A stretch of 64,000 nt of DNA from assembly GCA_025331125.1 (NCBI GenBank), contig JAOALB010000072.1, forward strand, positions 62,001 through 126,000, written 5' to 3'. This document shows positions 38,191-50,693 of the stretch, in pieces (within the stretch, counting starts at the first letter, position 1; each line of letters begins with the position of its first letter). Made by a program: the position numbers and the translations under genes. The DNA is from Mycogone perniciosa. Lineage: Eukaryota; Ascomycota; Sordariomycetes; Hypocreales; Hypocreaceae. Under the pieces are notes generated by a model, which worked only from the letters and a program-made list of their open reading frames with translations, was not told the origin of the DNA and made no database searches.

Positions 38191-40499
38191 TAGTGAGATG
38201 ATCGGTTCGGGGCTATTATACGGGTAGATGCAGTCAACCCCTGAATGTTGATGGGTAATCCATTAGTAAAAATACCGCAAATTACTACCCAGATTAGGGG
38301 CATCTAGGGACTAATTTTTACTAAAAAGGTGTACGAGTATGTACTCCGTAATGCCAAGGGCTTCTCTTATAGTCCAAAGTCCCTTGAATACATACATACA
38401 TAGCATTAAATAGGATCTGAGTGTAGCTGCCTGATAGCCCCAACGATGGCTAATCTTCAAGAATTCTAAGTTATTCCGTAGACCAAGTTCAGGTGGTGAT
38501 CTTCCCATGTGGTTTGCCGAACTTATTATAATAGTTCATGCAACTTAAGGCTAGTAAAACAGCTAGATGGGGCTCGAAGATCTCTTTTTGAATCGGATTT
38601 TCTGTTTCGGGTTTGTTGACTACTCCGTACGTCTTCGTACTCTATCCGTAAAAGGCAAACTAAACACAGCTACGAGTACTCCATAGTGGCTAGTGACTTT
38701 GCGGTTGGTCGGGTACGTGCTTCGTATGGAGCCGGATTGCGACTCGTGAAATATTTACGAGTAAGTATACGAAGTACTTCGTGCTCCGTCGTCCGTATCG
38801 ACTGTAAAATGTCCATAACCGGATCAGCCTTATCTGGGAGCACAGATCATTATCGCTGTTCATCACGAATTTTACTTCAGGTTTGAGCGCATGGTAATGG
38901 TTGTGTGTCATTTTTCACGCCTTGTAACTGAATACTGCATTCTTATGCAAGTGATTAGATGCTGAATAGGCATATCAATCTATTACTAACTTAGTACGGA
39001 GTAGTAACGCTAGCAAAGCTGGTCAAATTTCGTTCCTTCGATATTATACGAACCACCCGACTCATTCGACAATAATCGGACTTGTAGGGTTACCCGCCAG
39101 CGGCGCGCCAGAACGGGCCTTCGGTACCTCGTGTTAGGTGCGTTTCATGCTTCACTCCCGGTATACGACTAGACTATCGATGGGAACAAATTTCACTTCA
39201 GGTACTCCGGAAACTAGTAGTATTCGCGATCATCCCAAAAATCGGGCGAAGAAGACAATCGCGTGGAGGGAGTGCGCCGCTTTCGTGAATAGCATCTCGT
39301 ATGTAGATCGGTATTACGGCAACCCCCGAATGTGTACTTCGTATGCCTATATGTACTGAGTGGAAGCACTTTAATGACGCAGTTGGGGAGGGCCGCGATT
39401 AATATGGAAGAGATCAATGTAGCACTCCGTAATATTCGTAGTAGTATTGGATCCGATCTGCAATACCAAGATGTTCCCAGGAAATCGGAACGCTGCGCTC
39501 CCGAGGTAAGGGACGAGAAATGCCGGCATAAGAACTGGCCTTACCCAGCCAACACGTTTCTGCCCTCGCCAATCTTCCCGACAGCCAATTTCTGTGAGTC
39601 AAGTATTCGTAGTAATCACACTAACCTGTTGGCGCAGAAGAGTCGAGTAAGTAGAGAACACTCATTACAGAGCGTGAAAGTGACTGCGAAGAATTTCGGG
39701 ATCTAACAATCCTGCCAAGAGCCCAGGCTAAAAAAGCATGGACGTATTGTGACTGATTTCTTGCAGGTGATTGATCAGACCCACTGATGCGGAGAATGTA
39801 CGAATCACGGAGTTGCGTTTAGCTGAAAGGTGACAGACCAGCTATTATTACCCGCGTTCTTAACAGGGCATTGCAAATCGCCATGTGGTTGGTTGGTGCT
39901 TGAGCCTGGCGAGAGTGAAGCTTGTGTCCATGGTGGTTGCGTGTTGGCCACGGCATTACTTTTTCAGGCCGAGTTGAGCGCCCCGTGAAAAGAAAATGCC
40001 ATCCTTCGTACACAGTATTATCTGTGTAGCACAGGTAGTAATACTAGGCGGTGTTTGTGCCACTAGCACGATAACTCCCCTGATTCATTCATCGGCAATA
40101 CTGGGTTGGTCAACTGGCCGGCAGAAAATAGCGCCTAGGGAACTGGAGGCCCTGGTGGAGGCCCGGTAGGTCTGCTTTGGTCTGGTGGGTACGTGGACTG
40201 GATATGCGAGGGGGTTACTGTTACTGTTACTACTCGTACTCGTACTAGTAGTTATTGGTTATGGATCGTCGCGTAAAAGAAAGGAAAGGGAAAAAACAAG
40301 AAGTGAGACTCACGCCGCGGCGGCCTTTTTTTCTTTTTAATTGTACTTCATCGGAAAAAGCCAAATGACGACTTGATGTCTGCTGGAGGTTGATCAAAGA
40401 TAAGATCGTGGCCCTCCCCCAGGCTCTACCCGGCTCTTTGTTGTCTGAAGGGCATTGTCGTCTGGCTTGACGATCTTCATCCTCATCCTCATCCTCATC
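38191..40499. other. 2.3-kb intergenic stretch, no gene recognised
   Basis: Many short frames, none family-like. It contains repeated TACTCCGTA/TACGGAGTA words (38342, 38621, 38995) and a (TCATCC)n run just before the receptor ATG. A GTTACT/CGTACT short repeat lies at 40216-40250. Confidence 0.5.
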
Positions 40500-42409
40500 A
40501 TGGCCGCCGCTACGCCAAAGATGTCGCTTTACGACGTGCCTACGAGCCCTCCCATGTGGGATCAGGTGGGCATCTTTTTCATCTCATATTGCGCAGTATG
40601 GACGACTCTCGTGTTCTCTGGCATGGCCTTTTTGTGGTTCAACCGCCACCTTCCTATCCTCAAGATCCGTGGCCTGCCATTGTCGTTCGCTGCAATCACC
40701 TTTCTACACATGTACTGGATTCTTGCTCAGATTGTATACCCGATTGCACGAGCTGTGCCGGTCATTCTGGCGTATGACATCCAGTATTTCTTCATGGGTA
40801 TCTGGTTTCCGCTGGGTATTGCCATGTTTCATGCCTCCAACAGCCGCTTCCTCCATGTCGCCAAGCTGCAAAAGCAGTTCACACAACCCGAACTTCGAAG
40901 TAAAACTGGCTGCAATGGCGCGAAGACATCATGGCTTTGCCGCTTGAGAAATATCGAGTACTCGAAGAGGATTATGTTGTTCATCGGCATCGGCATGATC
41001 GCCCAGGTTTGTCGCATATCCATGATCTCGGTCCGTCCGCAATACTAAGTGTTCCCTAAAGGTCCTTCTTACGGTCGGTATGTGGGTTGCCTGTCGCAAG
41101 TACCATCCGACATTTGGCATTCCTGGTACCGAACTTCGGGGTGATACAATCCCAGAGCAATTGATCGACCTGGGTCGAGGGTGGGAATGGTGGCCATCTG
41201 TGCTATGGCAGGTGATTTGGACATGGATCGTACGTCTTTGGAAGCCCCCTCTCCGAAACTAAATGCTGATAATCTTTGCTACAGGTAGCACCGATTCTGA
41301 TCTGGCGAGCGTGGGGTATTCGCGATACAATGGGTTGGCGTACCCAAACAATCGGCTGTTGTATTTCCAAGTTCGTTGTCCCCTCCACCAACATAACTCA
41401 TGTCCATGATACTAACATAGCCATCTTCAGCCTCCATGCGACGCCGATGTTCTTGATCGCATCATACGTCCCTGCATTTAACCCAGTTAACGCGTACTTC
41501 CCTCCGAGTCAATGGTAAGAACCACAGTTGCGATTAGGCAACCAAACAGCCTCGCTGACGAGACATAGGATCCACCTCTCGATCCTGATGTTCGAAATAT
41601 TCACCATCTTTGTTCCTGTATTCCAGGTCATCCGACACTGGATACTGAGCAAAAAGGCAGCCGAGGCCAACTCCAAGTGGGAAACAGAATCGCAAACAAC
41701 GACGCTGAGAACCTTGACCTCTTCGGATTGGAAAATGTCCTCGCTCAGTATTACTGAGAAGGGCCTCAACGGAACTTTCTATCTCGACGAGGAGATGGGC
41801 GATCGCTTGCTAACAATGACCGCTCTCGACCACGTCCTCAACGAAAACCCAGGTCCGCTACAGGATTTCTCTTCGCTCCGTGACTTCTCTGGAGAAAACA
41901 TCGCCTTCCTGACCCGCACATCAAGGTGGAAATCGTCCTGGCCCGAGATACCTGAAGATGAGGAGCAGAGACGCGATGCGTATAATTACGCTCTTGCGAT
42001 CTACACTGACTTCATCAGCCCCCGAGACGCCGAGTTCCCCTTGAACCTATCGTCCCAAGACCTCAAGCAACTGGAGGATATCTTCGAGAAGCCCACGCGA
42101 ATCATATGCGGAGAGCCATCCGTCAATCCCGCCACTCCATTCGCATTCGAGCCTCAGCAGTCTCGAGAAAACACCCTTGGTGGCAAGGCACAATACACCG
42201 GCGAGATTCCTGCTGGTTTCAGCGCAGATGTTTTCGACGCTGCGAGAAGCCACATCAGGCTTCTGGTCTTTACAAATACCTGGCCGAAATTCGTTGTCGA
42301 GATCCAACAGCGAAGGCGGTCGAGTGACACGGGAGAGAGTCACTTCACGTCGACGTCACAGGGGACACTCAAGAGCCGGGTGTCCGACTTCATCCATTCC
42401 CTATTTTAA
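40500..42409 (+). CDS. gprK: Seven-transmembrane receptor with C-terminal RGS domain (GprK-like)
   Basis: Five exons, 40500-41006, 41062-41229, 41285-41370, 41431-41514 and 41569-42409, with introns of 54-60 bp, give an uninterrupted 561-residue protein. The N-terminal 300 residues contain hydrophobic helices of a 7TM bundle (for example VGIFFISYCAVWTTLVFSGM, IMLFIGIGMIAQVLLTVGMW, FEIFTIFVPVFQVI). Residues about 365-525 form an RGS domain (TALDHVLNENPGPLQDF ... FTNTWPKFV), which would accelerate GTP hydrolysis on a G-alpha subunit at the plasma membrane. The 7TM-plus-RGS layout is that of Aspergillus GprK receptors, implicated in development and stress signalling. The start is the ATG at 40500 (MAAATPKMSLYDV); in-frame codons upstream lack ATG. 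The donor at 41371 (GTTCGT) is weak but keeps the frame. The gene symbol is by architecture only. Confidence 0.85.
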
Positions 42410-43709
42410 GGACTTCACAAGTAATTTTTTTTTACCAAGACTGATGAGTTGAGTTGCTATGGCTACCAACCTTGTACGAAGGCTTCGTTTTCTCTTCTTT
42501 TGTATGTATGTCGTATCGTGTATTACTACTGGGCACATTCGTTCATACTGCCCTTTAATAATTGACAAATAAATATGTAAAAGTGCAAAAGGTCCACTCT
42601 CAACCAATTGACTGTTTTTATCTTGCATGGGACGGATACATGTTAGACTACTGTCTAAATATAATGGGATCATGTCGGACTGCTTCTAGCCACCTGGACT
42701 GCTGTTAGTGACCAGGTGGTGTTCTAAGATACTAATTAGAACAAGACGGCCAAGATCCAACAACTATGACCTTGGATGCAGAAGATCCCAGCTGATATTT
42801 CTTGTGACAAATTGCTAAATATCTCGAGCCAGCAAACCTCCCGGGTAAGATTTCACTGTGACATATTGAGCATCCATAAACAAGCAGGCCGCCAATAACA
42901 TGACGTCCAATGATTTTTATGGCGATATCCCCGATTTCATCCTGGATCCAGCTACCAGCAACGTCTTAATAAATTACTTGATACATTTTCTTTTCAAAGG
43001 CTAGGATAATCTCTTCTTCCAGGGATTTCCGGGCCAAGGACTGCAACAGCAACACCGTCGACCCCCTCGTCCTACCCTTGACTTCCCCAGCTCCTCAAGT
43101 TTGCAAACATAATCATTAGGAATGATAAATGATTAAAGTGGATGGGAGGCTTGAATAATATGTGGAAAATACCTGCGGGCAAATGCTAGGTACATACTTG
43201 ATAGGTACGAAGTACCAGTACACTCATATAATAAACTTGCCCATCCTTTCATAATAGGCACATGTATGTAAATAACTGCCTACAGTAGCACGTGAGCTAA
43301 TATTTGCAAAAGGTGCAAATGGCCGTGCCAGTTTTGCAAATTGAGAAAGATTTTAGCAATTCGCACTGTATTATAACCCTAACCCCGATCACTTGGATGT
43401 AACAATCTACCAGCATAAACGCTGGGGATATCTGTGTGGCCCATTTGTATGGAGAAACTACCCAATTGGAGTAGTTATTACATGATGCTTACTTACCCCT
43501 CTCCTTTTCGTCCTCAGACAGCTATCTACTACATACTATCTAGCATTTTCCTGTAAAAAAATCAACACTCAAAGTCCGTGGAGACACTAGGATCGGTCCG
43601 TCGAAGGGCAGACTCTAAGCTACTATACCTAAGATAAGCATCTCATCTGGATAGCATCTGAGGCACTGCTATAGTTGGATCGTCAAGATGACCAACAGAC
43701 TACCACAGA
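42410..43709. other. Intergenic stretch, no gene recognised
   Basis: Receptor 3' region and upstream region of the NLR-like gene. Short frames only. A single interstitial telomere-like word (aaccctaacccc) lies at 43375-43386. Confidence 0.5.
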
Positions 43710-46700
43710 ATGACAGCAAATACTACTCCCAAGACCCGACCATCACGTCCCACTTCGCGTCATGGCTTTGAGATCCGCCATCATTTGCGCTCTTCCCCTC
43801 GAGGCCGATGCTGTCTACGAGCTCTTTGACGTTCGCTGGGATGAGTCGCACGATGACGGCCCGCCGTTTGACAAGGCGCCAGGTGACCCCAACACCTACT
43901 CTACTGGCGCTATCGGACGTCATAACGTTGTGCTCGCGCACATGCCGGGTATGGGAAAAGTCTATGCAGCGATAGTGGCCGCGCACTGTCAAACAAGCTT
44001 CCCAAACATTAAGCTTGCCCTTGTGGTAGGCATCTGTGGTGTTGTGCCCTTTGGCTCAACTGGCGAGATTGTGCTCGGGGATGTTATCATTAGTGATGGA
44101 GTCGTCCAGTACGATCTGGGGCGGCAGCTGCCTGACCGTTTCGTGACGAAAAACACGCTTCCGGGCAGGCCAAATCTCGAAATCCAGGGCGTATTGGCGA
44201 AATTAAAACTACACCGAATCCGAAAGATACTCGGGGGGAACATGGCTAACTACCTCAGCACCCTTCAGCAGCGATCAGATCTAGAAGCCGAGTACCCAGG
44301 CAAGGATTATGACATGTTATTTGAGGCAACGTATAGCCATGTTGGAGACAAGCCATGCGAGCAACTCGGCTGTAATGGCAAGCTAGTACCTCGCCACCGT
44401 CTCCAAACCGCCCAAGATAAACCTGAACCTGTTGTCCACTTCGGTCTGATCGCGTCCGGCGACACAGCTATGAAGTCTGGGGAAGACCGTGACCGCATCG
44501 CCCAAGAGCACGGCATTATCGCTTTCGAGACGGAGGGTGCCGGTGTCTGGGATAGCTTCCCGTGCTTGGTGATAAAGGGCGCATGCGACTACGCGGACAG
44601 CCACAAGAGCAAAGCGTGGCAGCGATATGCTGCAGCCACCGCGGCAGTTTGCATGAAGGCCTTTTTGAACCACTGGGTGCCCTCCCTACCTAGAGGCATC
44701 AGTGCACTGGTCCAAGGGGAATCACCTAGCCCTAGATGTAAGTACTTCGTAGCTTCAATATCATTAATGTATTATTTGTCTTCCTCACACTCATTATAGT
44801 TTTCATTCCTTATCCGAGAAATGAAGCATTTGTTGGCAGACAGAGAATACTTGAGAAACTTCAGCAGCGGCTCCTTTCATCAGTGACGAGAGTCGCACTC
44901 TTCGGCCTTGGTGGCATTGGGTAAGTTCGTTCCAGCAGATGGTGACTCCCCATTGACAAATGTAGGAAAACCCAAATATGCCTGGCATACGCATATTGGC
45001 TGCATGCGACACATCCGGAAGTGCCAGTCTTTTGGGTCCATGCTACCAGTGCAAATCGATTCCGTGAATCATACAAGTCTATCGCCGAAGAATGTCGTAT
45101 CCCGGGCTACAAAGATCCCCAAGTAGACGTGCTGGCCCTAGTGAAGAAGTGGCTGGAGAGAGAACTCAAAGACCAATGGCTAATGATCATCGATCATGCC
45201 GATGACAAGCGGGTGTTTGATTCGCCGCAAGACGAAGAGAATGCGAGCCCGCCCATTCACGATTGAAGATTGGCACACTTCATCCCTGAATGCTCTCATG
45301 GATCCATTCTTATCACAACCCGGAACAAGCAGGTTGGCGTCATACTCACCAAAGGGGGATTCATGGTTGAAGTTGGCGCTATGGATAAACACGAGTCTGG
45401 CCAACTCGTTCGCACAAAGCTTGATGGCCTCGACGTGACGGCTGATGAGGCCTCGCTCCTGTCGGATCGGCTAGAACACTTTCCTCTTGCACTTACACAG
45501 GCGGCTGCCTACATCCAAAGAAATTCCATGACAGTTAGCAGATATCTTCAGCTTCTGAACGAGAGTGATAATTCCGTTTTGGAGCTTCTTGGTAAGGAGT
45601 TTGAGACGGTTGGAAGAGACTCGGGGACTCCGCATGCAGTCGCAGCTACGTGGATTACTTCCTTTGAGCAGATCGAGGAACAAAACACCCTTGCAGTTGA
45701 GCTGCTCTCACTAATGTGCTTCTTCGACCGGCGGGCCATCCCTGTGAAGTTCTTATCCAACTATTATGAGTAACACTGGCTTCGACAAGACAGCAAATGG
45801 GAGCTCGAGAGCTGGCAAGAAGAAATACAGATTGAGGAAGCTCTAGGTACTCTCAAGGCATTTTCGTTTATCTCAGCAGACAACAGCAATAACTTGGCTC
45901 TCCACCGGCTTGTGCAGTTAGTCATGCGAAAGTGGCTCGTTAGCAAGGGTTTAAATGACCACTTTGCTAGACTGGCGCTCTTTGTGGTGTCTAATCTTTA
46001 CCCAGATGGCAAATTTGAGACCCGTGCCATATGTGGCGCGTATCTTCCCCACGCGTCTGCCGTGTTGAACTACAAGGGGCCAAGCTCAAGTTCTGAAACG
46101 ACTGCAAATGAGGAGATGCATGCAAGAGCAAGTCTTTTCCACAGAACTTCTGCATTTTTCAGCCTTCAAGGAAGGTGGGAGGATGCAGAGAGACATCAGT
46201 TGCAAGCAGTGGAGATCAGAAAGCAAGTGCTTGGAGAGAAGCATCCAGATACACTGACAAGCATGTGTAGCCTTGCATCAGTCTATTATCAGCAAGGGCG
46301 ATGGAAAAGAGCTGAGGAACTAGGGCTGTAGGTGATAGAGATCGAAAAGCGAGTGCTTGGAAAGGAGTATCTAAATACATTGTCGAGCATGAATAACCTT
46401 GTATCAGTCTATGACAAGCAATGTCGATGGAAAGAAGCTGAGTTATTAGGGCTACAAGTGATAGAGATAAGAAAGCGAGTGCTTAGAGAGGAGCATCCAG
46501 ATATATTGGCGAGCATGAATAACCTTGCCCACGTGTGGCAGCATCAAGGTCGCTTTGAGGAAGCCATCGGTTTGATGGAGCGTTACTTGCATTTTCAGCA
46601 ACACAACCTTGGCCCATCTAATCGTCTTACAATGGGAAGCCATTTGACACTGAAAGAATGGAAGAGGGCGCAAGAACAATCCCTTGACCCATCTGCTTCT

Positions 46701-46781
46701 CCTATGGCGGAGACCCAGTCAGTCCTGAGCAGGCCAAAGGTGGCTAGGAATGGGTGGTGGTCAGAATGTCGGGTGATGTAA
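43710..46781 (+). pseudogene. NLR-like protein: nucleoside-phosphorylase + NB-ARC + TPR, broken
   Basis: The fungal STAND/NLR layout is readable over 3 kb. A PNP_UDP-type domain (43777-44700) has AIICALPLEADAV, VVGICGVVPFG and IAFETEGAGVWD, typical of effector PNP domains. After an intron (44738-44799), the NB-ARC part begins FIPYPRNEAFVGR; its Walker A LFGLGGIGKTQ is created by splicing a second intron (44921-44965), and ILITTRNKQ follows. TPRs of 42 residues (126 bp) start at 46212, 46338 and 46464. Damage: one extra base near 43776 separates the N-terminal SRHGFEI (frame of the ATG at 43710) from the rest, though the ATG at 43762 lies in the main frame. In-frame stops lie at 45264 (TGA), 45771 (TAA) and 46329 (TAG), with the same frame continuing after each. 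Full-length product would be about 980 residues. Such proteins act in non-self recognition and cell death. Confidence 0.88.
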
Positions 46782-47259
46782 AGCTCAGAGAAGTGGTGTA
46801 CGTAATGTAGCCTAGGAAATTGCATCATCTCAGACAGATGTCGAACTTTTTGTTGTGATCTATAGCAGCAGGCTATCATATATAGCGCACCTTTCTAGAT
46901 GCTAGAGGTAGCAAATATTTCAAATGCAAGAGATAATACGTACGAACAATGGAAGAAGAACACGGAGAATTTTGGCGCTTTTCTTAATAGTCGGAGTAGT
47001 ATAGGTGACTAAATAGTTCTAAATAAACTGTTTAATCAGGAGGAATTGGTGCAAATGAATATGACTGAGTCTCTTTTTTTAGTACTTTGGTGTTGCTATT
47101 CACCCTATTTAATTGTTTCAAGTGTATTCATTCATTTAAGAATGTTGGCCCTAACAACTGTCTATCTACTCCAAATCCATAGCTCTTAGTGTGGGGGTTA
47201 TGATACACTGGCGTTCCACTACACCTCTCCATATTAACTCCCTTCTCCATCGTAGACAG
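46782..47259. other. Intergenic, no gene recognised
   Basis: Short AT-rich spacer after the NLR-like relic. No ORF with family features. Confidence 0.5.
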
Positions 47260-48019
47260 TTATCCGGCAATGGGTCTGTAATGATTGGTGAAGTACCAAA
47301 CATTCTCAGCTACTAGAACCCAATGGTAGCCCAAGACCATCTCAAGATATTTGCTGATGAGAATAAACCACGTGCCGGCGTATGGTCCCCCCCCAGTGTA
47401 GTAGTCACGAAGAACCACACCACTGGAAATGGTGGGGCCATGTTGTCGGGCATGTACAGGTAACTGTTCGATATGTGAGCTGTGCTGTGGGACTTGGATC
47501 TCTACCATGGCCGAAACTTGGGTTGCAACTTACACTTTGGTCAGCGCGAGAGTACCTTGCAAAGTATTGGACGATTTGAGCTATGGTTTGCCACCTATCA
47601 CTCCTGATCTCGATCATGTCGTGCGGATATTGACTATAGAGCTCATGCGTGACTCGTAGAGTGAGGTGATTCGGGTGAGAATCTAAGAGTTCGTTGGGAT
47701 TGGGGACGCCAGCTGGGCTTGAAGGGAAGCTGTCTGAAAGACTTCCTGTTGTTGCGGGTGGAGTAGATTGGTGAGAACTCATGCCGTTCTGGTGGCTGAC
47801 ACCGTTCTGATGGATGACACTGTTCTCCCGGGAGCCGTTTTGCTGGCTTGTGCCATTTTGCTGACTGACACCGTTCAGGTGGCCGGTTCCATTCTGGTGG
47901 CTGATGCCATTCTGCTGGGCACCGTTCTGCTGTCTCGTTCCGTTTGTTCCGTTTGTTCTGTTGTGCGAGTTGGTTCCATTCCGGCCGCTTGCGTGGGTCT
48001 CATGATCCGTACCGTCCAT
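47260..48019 (-). pseudogene. Asn/Gly/Gln-rich hypothetical protein, possibly frameshifted at the 3' end
   Basis: An open minus-strand frame (48019-47405, 204 codons) begins MDGTDHETHASGRNGTNSHN. It continues with about twelve short QNG/NGT-type units (HQNGTGHLNG, SQQNGTSQQNG), then an ordinary-looking segment HPNHLTLRVTHELYSQYPHD and IRSDRWQTIAQIVQYFARYS. The repeat units are HQNG-like, about 7 residues each. Downstream protein-like text moves to other frames, including a hydrophobic tail at 47260-47508 (GPYAGTWFILISKYLEMVLG). An 8-C homopolymer at 47387-47394 sits at one such transition. Short introns could also explain part of it. I do not recognise the family. Confidence 0.4.
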
Positions 48020-48953
48020 AGTGATGATCGGTCCGTATACTCTCGCAGAGTGTCGTGCAAACAGAGGTCGTAGCAGGATTAGCAGACGTGTGAAAAGAAG
48101 CCATACATACGTTCACGTCGCGATGCAAGAAAGAGAACAGAGTAAGTACTGAGGAGGGTGATTTACCATATGATGCAGCTTGTGAGTTGGCACCTTCCCG
48201 TAAACAATGCGCCCCTATAAAGCCGTGGTAACGACTTGCCTCTGAATCAAGACCGTCTTTTGAGTCGTTTTTTTGTTTTTTTTTGCATAAAGACTCAGAG
48301 GTACATGGACCTAGAATAAAGGCGCATCAGTATCGCCAGGTATATCTGGGTCGGCGTCGAGGGCGACCTGCTTCAAGTCTCGTGTAAGCCCAGCACATAG
48401 GACAGGCGACATCAATCACTGATAACATTGGCTGACGCGCAGTAAGACATTCTTCTTGCTATACTAGGTCAATCGCACTTTTTATAGCCTGAATCATTAC
48501 CTTCGAACAGTGGGCGGTTTTCAAGGTTTCTGCCGAGGTAGGCAAGATGTTCAGCCACATTCCACTCTATTGGACCTTTAATAAAACTTTCAATCATATG
48601 ATACGCCGTGTTTCTCTGCAATTGGATGAATCGGGTTGCTAGCTTTCCTCCAGCCCGTATCGCGCGAGCCAGAGGCTCTTACCAATTAAAAGACATCAAA
48701 CATAGCTACGGTTCTAGTTACCGCAGTACCACAGCGTTATATCATTCCATGTAGCAAGGTCAGCAAAGAAAAATATGTATTGACAAAAAGACCCATATTC
48801 TCAAATCAAAATTCCTCCCATTCTTCTCCTCGGTAGACTATATACAGAATGTACAACAGTTTTGTATCTTATCAAATCTCATTATAAAGGAGCAAACCCT
48901 CTGCCCTTCCCACCAATTGTGTTGCAGTTTCAAGTTCTCGCCATGTCCATTTA
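48020..48953. other. Intergenic, no gene recognised
   Basis: Upstream region of the Asn/Gly-rich ORF and 3' region of the secreted-protein gene. A T-rich run (tttttttgtttttttttgc) lies near 48268-48287. No ORF supported. Confidence 0.5.
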
Positions 48954-49379
48954 TTAGTTGCAGACGTAAGAGTAGCAAACCATGCCTCCCTGAGAGTACG
49001 ATGAACCAAAAGGAATAGCACACGTCTTGCCCCTATCACCGTCGTTTCGGTAGCAAGTTCCAATCACCTTGCCATTGCCGTTGTTCTCATACATGTCGTA
49101 GTGACCGTCGCCGCGCTTGTAGAAATTAAGCTGCTTCATGCCGCAGAGGTTGTGAACACTGAAGAAGTCGCCGTAAGGCTTGCCATCCACTCTTCCTCTG
49201 CGGTCGCCGTTGGTCAGACACTTGCAGTTCCAGTAGTTGGAAGGGCAGGCCGAGTAGTCAGTCCAGTGTTGCTGGGTTGTTCCCGAGGTCAAGACGGAAT
49301 TGTAGAGTGTGGTGATGTGGAAGTCAGCCAGAGCAAGAGGCAGGGCCGCGAAGCCAACGAGAGCACTGAACACCTTCAT
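48954..49379 (-). CDS. Small secreted cysteine-rich protein (effector-like)
   Basis: Intronless, 141 residues, stop at 48954. Residues 1-18 form a clear signal peptide (MKVFSALVGFAALPLALA) and the mature chain starts DFHITTLYNSV. Eight cysteines are spread over the mature region (ACPSNYWNCKC, NLCGMK, GTCYRND, KTCAIP, VCYSYVCN), compatible with four disulphides. Gly/Asn/Asp-rich loops suggest a compact extracellular fold. The in-frame frame extends 71 codons further upstream, but the signal peptide fixes the Met at 49379. A TATA-like motif and CT-rich leader precede it. No family is recognised; candidates are a secreted effector or defence protein. The reading frame is intact. Confidence 0.75.
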   Translation of the reverse strand: MKVFSALVGFAALPLALADFHITTLYNSVLTSGTTQQHWTDYSACPSNYWNCKCLTNGDRRGRVDGKPYGDFFSVHNLCGMKQLNFYKRGDGHYDMYENNGNGKVIGTCYRNDGDRGKTCAIPFGSSYSQGGMVCYSYVCN

Positions 49380-49490
49380 TTTGAAGTGCAGTTTAGATGT
49401 TATAGAGTAGAAGAGAAGGGAGTGGTGAGAGTGGTTGTTTGAGTTGTGAGTGAAGTCGCTGAAGTATACAATGAAGAGAGGATGAAGACT

Positions 49491-49500
49491 CTTATATATC
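49491..49500 (-). promoter_or_regulatory. TATA-like box for the secreted Cys-rich gene
   Basis: GATATATAAG on the minus strand about 115 bp upstream of the ATG at 49379, followed by a pyrimidine-rich leader (acaaccactctcaccactcc). Confidence 0.4.
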
Positions 49501-50693
49501 CAAGATCTTACATAGAAAGCAACAAAATTGGCAATATGTACCGAATACCCCGGATATTCCTGATCGACATCTATTTCATAAAAATTGCTCATACGTTACC
49601 CAGAATTCGCCGACCTTCTCAATTGAGCTTGGGATTCACGGCCCGTGTGGGGCGTATGCCTGATGTGGTTGTCCATCTTTGGAATGCATCCCCTAAAATG
49701 TCATTTCCCCATAAATATATGCGAGCTGCATATTCTAGAAACCATAGAAGCTCTGTACGGAGTATACTACTAGTAGTTATTAGCCCCAATATCCCCATAT
49801 ATCTTAATTAGTGTAGCTGCAGCCACATAAGGATCGTCCCGACTGTGGATTTACCTTGATCTTTCACCGAGTGGTGGCGATTATAGACCTTGACCAGCTA
49901 GATAGTATCGACCTTGTTTATTAATCATACGGTGGGCACTATGATGGCCAATCTGATACGCAGATAGTGTGGCATGACGAAGCCAAGGAGGAAGGAATCT
50001 GAAGGATTGTGTGAGCAGTGGAAAGACCCTCCAACAAAGGCCAATTAGAGCCCGTGGCATGAGTATCCGTACTTTGATCGGGCGTTTCTGACCACCTTGT
50101 AGATGCATACAGGCACGAGTTTCTCGTCAAGGTATGAGAAGGGCTCATTGCTCAAGATGGTAGGTCACAACAGTGGCGACTCAGCATTCAGACGGTCTTT
50201 CGGTGCCCTTTCCCTAGGTCCTTAGATACCTCCAGTTTCTTGAGACAGGCGCTGAGATTCTGAGCTGCATGACAATACGATCTGCGTCTTTCCTAACTCA
50301 TCTTACAGCACTTTTTGATCCATTGATCATGCCTCAGTCACCGTGTATGTTGTTCTGTTGGTATGTGCGCGTGTCCGGTGATAACAACGTAGTATATCCG
50401 AGAATTTATTTCCATGCCGCCAAGAGAGAATCCTTCATGCAGTGCGCTGAAGTAGTATGCAACAAGAATGTTTAGAATGCAGGGGGGCTGGATCCTCGCC
50501 ACACCACTCCCCCACAGCTAACCAGGTTCGAATAACTGGGTCTGGTGCTCGGACATCCCATGAATTAAGGTAACCTGAAAAAGAGGAGGTGAGATCGATA
50601 ACCCACGTGAACCATAGCCTTTAGGCTCGGAATGTATCTACTTACTACATATTCCGTAGTGCAATTAAGAGCACTTGAAGGCTGTATACTGAA
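49501..50693. other. Intergenic, no gene recognised
   Basis: Short frames only. An exact TACGGAGTA word lies at 49756-49764. Confidence 0.5.

Noticed and set aside
41080..41262. Separate small ORF at 41080
   Set aside because: It is exon 2 of the 7TM-RGS gene reading into the next intron.
43375..43386. Telomere-like aaccctaacccc
   Set aside because: A single short match, not an array; insufficient for a telomere or fusion site.
43688..43771. 27-codon upstream ORF overlapping the NLR start at 43762
   Set aside because: The N-terminal family text SRHGFEI lies in the frame of the ATG at 43710, so a one-base frameshift explains the arrangement better than a regulatory uORF.
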